Assembly (NCBI RefSeq): GCF_051622035.1
Contig: NC_135355.1
Span: forward strand, 8,866,501 to 8,930,500
Reading direction: 5' to 3'
DNA: 64,000 nt
Source of the DNA: Arctopsyche grandis
Lineage: Eukaryota; Arthropoda; Insecta; Trichoptera; Hydropsychidae
A program made the position numbers and the translations under genes. Each line of letters begins with the position of its first letter. Positions within the stretch are counted from its first letter, which is position 1. This document shows, piece by piece, positions 51,501 to 64,000 of this stretch. The notes below the pieces were generated by a model. That model was not told the DNA's origin, searched no databases, and was given only the letters and a program-made list of their open reading frames with translations.

Positions 51501-52203
51501 TACTTTTCATCCACTTAAAAATCCTTTGTGTGGAGCATATAACATTTATTTTTAATCAAAGTCTCAGAATATTTTTTTGAGATAACATATGTACATCGGT
51601 ACATAGTGTTTATTTTTTCGGTATAAGTGTTTTTATGGTATATTTTTAATTAAATTAAAGTTATACATCCAAGGTAGCTCTCAACGACTTTTATTTTAAA
51701 AATAATCATGGGAATACGAAAAAAATTACGATTTTCTGGAAATAACGCTTCCTTCATACGAATACCCATTATTTCGGGGACCTTCGAACGAAACGGTGAC
51801 TTTTAACTCTCGTAAATCCGTCAAAACTTATTATAATCGACCAAAATAAACTTCAATAGGATATTGGGTGGTTATTTTTTTAAATAGTAAAAATATCGAA
51901 ACTATTCTCTAAAAAGAGATATATGCAAAAACCTATATTTTCAAAATTTTTGTCGAGGTTTGTCGATTGGTGGGAGGCACAGAACATTGTTTAGAATCAA
52001 TATTTAAAATAAAATTTTCAACATATATTTTTTAAATACAAAAGAAAAATAGTAAAAAAGTAAGATTTTATAATTCAATTCTTGTTTAATGCAAGATTTT
52101 AATTTTTTATCAAATATTCATTTTTTTACAATAATTTTTTGATCTAAAATTTTAACAATATTTTTTAACAATATATTTACAGTACATTTCAAAGGCTATT
52201 GAA
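51500..52203. other. AT-rich spacer
   Basis: No gene. Possibly the body of the minus-oriented Helitron whose 3' end is at 51461. Confidence 0.35.
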
Positions 52204-52613
52204 TCTAATATATAATTTGGAAAGAGACTTTGCACATATGTATGTATGTATATAACCTTCGTTCGTTGGTTCGTAGTTTTTTTTTCGATTCATAGGTGCT
52301 GATTCGATTTTTTCCAATTTAAAGGATTCAAAGTCCCTGGGGGCGCAGCCGCCGAGGGCGAAGGCTCCGGGGGCGCAGGCTCCGGGACGCAGGAGCCGGA
52401 TTCTGCTATACATATAATTTCGAAAGAGATTGTACATATATATGTTTGTTAGTTCGTGACAGTCAATTTAATAAAAAAAAGAAATGAGTATTCAAATAAA
52501 TTTATATAAAATAAAACTATTCAAATAAATTTAATAAAATGTTTACTATTAGATTAGTCATGTTTAAGCGGTTTATATTACAAATACCGAGCGAAGCCGG
52601 GTAAAACCACTAG
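52204..52613 (+). mobile_element. Complete short Helitron with GC-rich core, 410 bp
   Basis: Starts TCTAATATATAATTTGG after host A and ends with 'gcgaagccgggta' hairpin-prone sequence and CTAG at 52610-52613, before host T. The core (52330-52395) has short GC-rich 'gggggcgcaggctccg' repeats. Its ends match those at 2086 (5') and 693 (3'). Confidence 0.8.
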
Positions 52614-53066
52614 TAATTTATAAAAGATAATATTGATTAATTTGTAAAGTATTAATATTCACAGTTCTACTTCACTTGTCTGAACATGTGAAAATATAAC
52701 AATGTAAAAAGAAAATTCCATAGAATTCCCTTAGAACTACATATGTTATGTATACAAATGTCATGTTTTCACTTCATCGTAGTGTTTAACTTTCATTCAT
52801 ACATAGGCTGTCTTAGAGTGCCATCACGAATGGCGGCTCAGTTGACTCGATTTACTGTAACGATCAACACGCCTCGACCCTGTGTCAGACTCTTAGACCG
52901 AAAAAGTTTTTGGCAAGTTCATAAATCAACGTTCAAATCAAAAATTGTTATAGATAAATCATGAGCGGTCATTAGATTTGTTTATGTGTCAATCGGTGGT
53001 ACTCACAGTTAAATTAACTATTGTATTTCGGGTATGCATTGATCGATCAACGTGCAACCTGACAAA

Positions 53067-59318
<6,252 letters not shown>

Positions 59319-59914
59319 TATTTTTTATATCCTTAAATTTATGTTTACATTTATTCGAATATCAATGTTGTAGATTTTTTTAAATATATTAATTATTTAA
59401 ATTAATATCTTTATATAAAATAAAAATAAATGTAATATTCTCACATATATATTATAATATGAAATTAAAATGACTTTTTCCTGATTTGTTTCAAGTTTTA
59501 TTAAAATTATACCTTAACTTACACTGCTATAATAAATACAATTTACACGTGTATTTGAATAATCAGATCAAGATAATATAAGGTAAAGTTAATTGAAAAT
59601 ATATAAAAGATGGGTACTCAAACAATATAAATAAAAATTTTAAGTGTATACAAATAAATTGACATCGAATACTTAATTTCAAACAAACAAATGCACTTAA
59701 AAATATTTTTAAAATGCAAATTCGCTTCAAAATAATTTATTTGGTAAATTAAGTATTATATAAATATATACAAACATATGTACATATGTACATATATGTA
59801 TTTATGTTTGTATATATTTATATATACAAACATAAATACATATATAGGTATATGATACAAATTAATGAAATTCAAATTTGTTGTATATTTTTGATATTGA
59901 ATTAAATACAAAGA
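59319..59914. other. Spacer between convergent P450 genes
   Basis: About 600 bp, AT-rich. Near 59760-59845 there is an imperfect palindrome of 'tatataaatatatacaaaca' type. It should hold both poly(A) sites; AATAAA-like words are common here and I cannot choose among them. Confidence 0.5.
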
Positions 59915-62791
<2,877 letters not shown>

Positions 62792-64000
62792 CTAAAATAT
62801 TGAATAGATATTAAATATTTACATGCATACGTTTTTTTATCGCATGAAATGTAAAATACACTGGAAGGAATCTCTCACGATACAACAAATTCTTTTATAA
62901 AAAAAATAATCTTTAATTATTCCGTGCGTGTGAAACATGTTCCATTCGTTTACTTCAGTTAAAGAAATAATTCAAGTTTTTCAAATGTATGCACCATAAA
63001 ACATTTCATCATGAAAATTACATAAATGTAGTATAATTGTATTCATTATTGTTTCGGTGACCCACAAAATTTAATATGTATGCTAATGTCAACAGTCAAT
63101 ATGAAGCATATTTATATATGAAACCTTGCTCTTTATAGAATCGGTTATTTCAAAACTCTTTTCGATAACTGGTTTTTTTTTATTCAATGGACACACTAAT
63201 AACGATACGTAATTTGAACTTGGCTGTTAAATGAATTACATGCTCATATGTATTTAAAAGCAAGGCTAATTTTCCGTGGACACATTATGGATCGATAACG
63301 CCTCATTTAATTTATTTTGATTAACAGTATAAATTTTTGAATATTTTATTTAGTTAATTTTTATCATATTTAAAATGATCTGTATTTGGACATATTTTAC
63401 TCTATTTAGCATGCACTCTTTAATTTGAAAAAATCTTAATTTATATCAAGACACATGAACATTATTGTATAATTGAGCAAAATATTTCAACCATTTTTGG
63501 ATTGACTAAAAGCTAGTATTTGGTGCCCTTGTTCAGTTTGGTTTTTAACCCCCCCCCTTTTTTAATATTTTTTTTTTATAAAAGATACATGTTGAAAAAG
63601 AACATATTAAGAAAAAATATAAAATTAAATATAAAAATTTGTATCTACAACAGGCACGTGTGATTTATTTTTTTAAATCTATATTTATTGAAAAAGTAAA
63701 AAAACGAATTCATTTCAAGATTTTGATTTAAATTTCAAAATAAAATTATGAAAATTTGGTTATGGCGGGCACACCTTGACTATGGGGCCTCCTAGGCTTG
63801 AAGCTTGGTGTGCTGCTTCCTAGAGTCGGCCATGCCAAATTATATTCTAAAATTCACAACAAATGCTAATTGGTGGGAAAGAGAGATTTAGAATGTAATT
63901 TTGAAGATGTTAAAAAAAAGAAAAGTCTTCTCGAGGTTTGATCGCTTTCAACCTTATTAAATTATACTAACTCATTTTTTGGAATAGATATTAGGTGAAT
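62792..64000. other. Probable CYP301A1 intron, no exon seen
   Basis: I searched the minus strand for the preceding P450 exon (a RPSM...KDFFG-like block) and found none. AT-rich. The stretch 63760-63840 ('ggcgggcacaccttgactat' on) looks like an element end. Confidence 0.5.

Noticed and set aside
53052-53066. Earlier non-ATG start for the CYP301-like gene
   Set aside because: It would need GTG. The ATG at 53067 is in frame and gives a suitable targeting peptide.

Overview
This is a eukaryotic, AT-rich nuclear window, almost certainly from an insect. The genes have short exons with GT-AG introns. One encodes a ZAD-C2H2 zinc-finger protein, a class typical of arthropods. Two mitochondrial-clan P450 genes of the insect CYP301 type sit side by side. 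The spacer DNA is full of insect-style Helitrons, hAT elements, TTAA-flanked MITEs, non-LTR and LTR retroelement pieces, (TA)n microsatellites and a frequent palindromic catacatatgta-type motif. I cannot name the species.

Layout. 1-7.6 kb: a nested Helitron block. It carries GC-rich minisatellites, A/T homopolymer tracts, a tRNA-derived SINE and a hAT element that keeps a piece of transposase. 8.5-12.0 kb: two convergent housekeeping genes, Gemin2 (+) and cystathionine gamma-lyase (-), with 101 bp between their stop codons. 12-21 kb: no gene seen, several mobile elements. 21.4-21.9 kb: an unrecognised 165-residue Cys-rich ORF (-). 22-25.2 kb: foldback elements and MITEs, including one whose empty site is preserved elsewhere in the window. 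25.2-26.0 kb: a GC-rich block that could be a promoter or first exon. 30.4-35.2 kb: a full-length CaMKII whose whole coding region is one exon. 35.8-37.2 kb: a hAT-like element. 37.25-38.7 kb: a seven-exon ZAD-zinc-finger gene (-). 39.5-42.8 kb: a non-LTR retrotransposon with one frameshift. 43-52.6 kb: a gene-free region of foldback elements, a solo LTR, minisatellites, a hAT element, a retroposon interrupted by a MITE, and a short Helitron. 53.07-59.32 kb: a complete 11-exon mitochondrial P450 (+). 59.9-62.8 kb and beyond: CYP301A1 (-), tail to tail with the previous gene; its 5' exons lie outside the window.

The genes do not form one pathway. Gemin2 belongs to snRNP assembly, CTH to transsulfuration, CaMKII to calcium signalling, the ZAD protein to transcription, and the P450s probably to cuticle or hormone chemistry. 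All exon models were built by hand from splice signals and reading-frame continuity. For the five complete gene models the summed exon lengths divide evenly by three. Family names come from recognised motifs, not from a database search.
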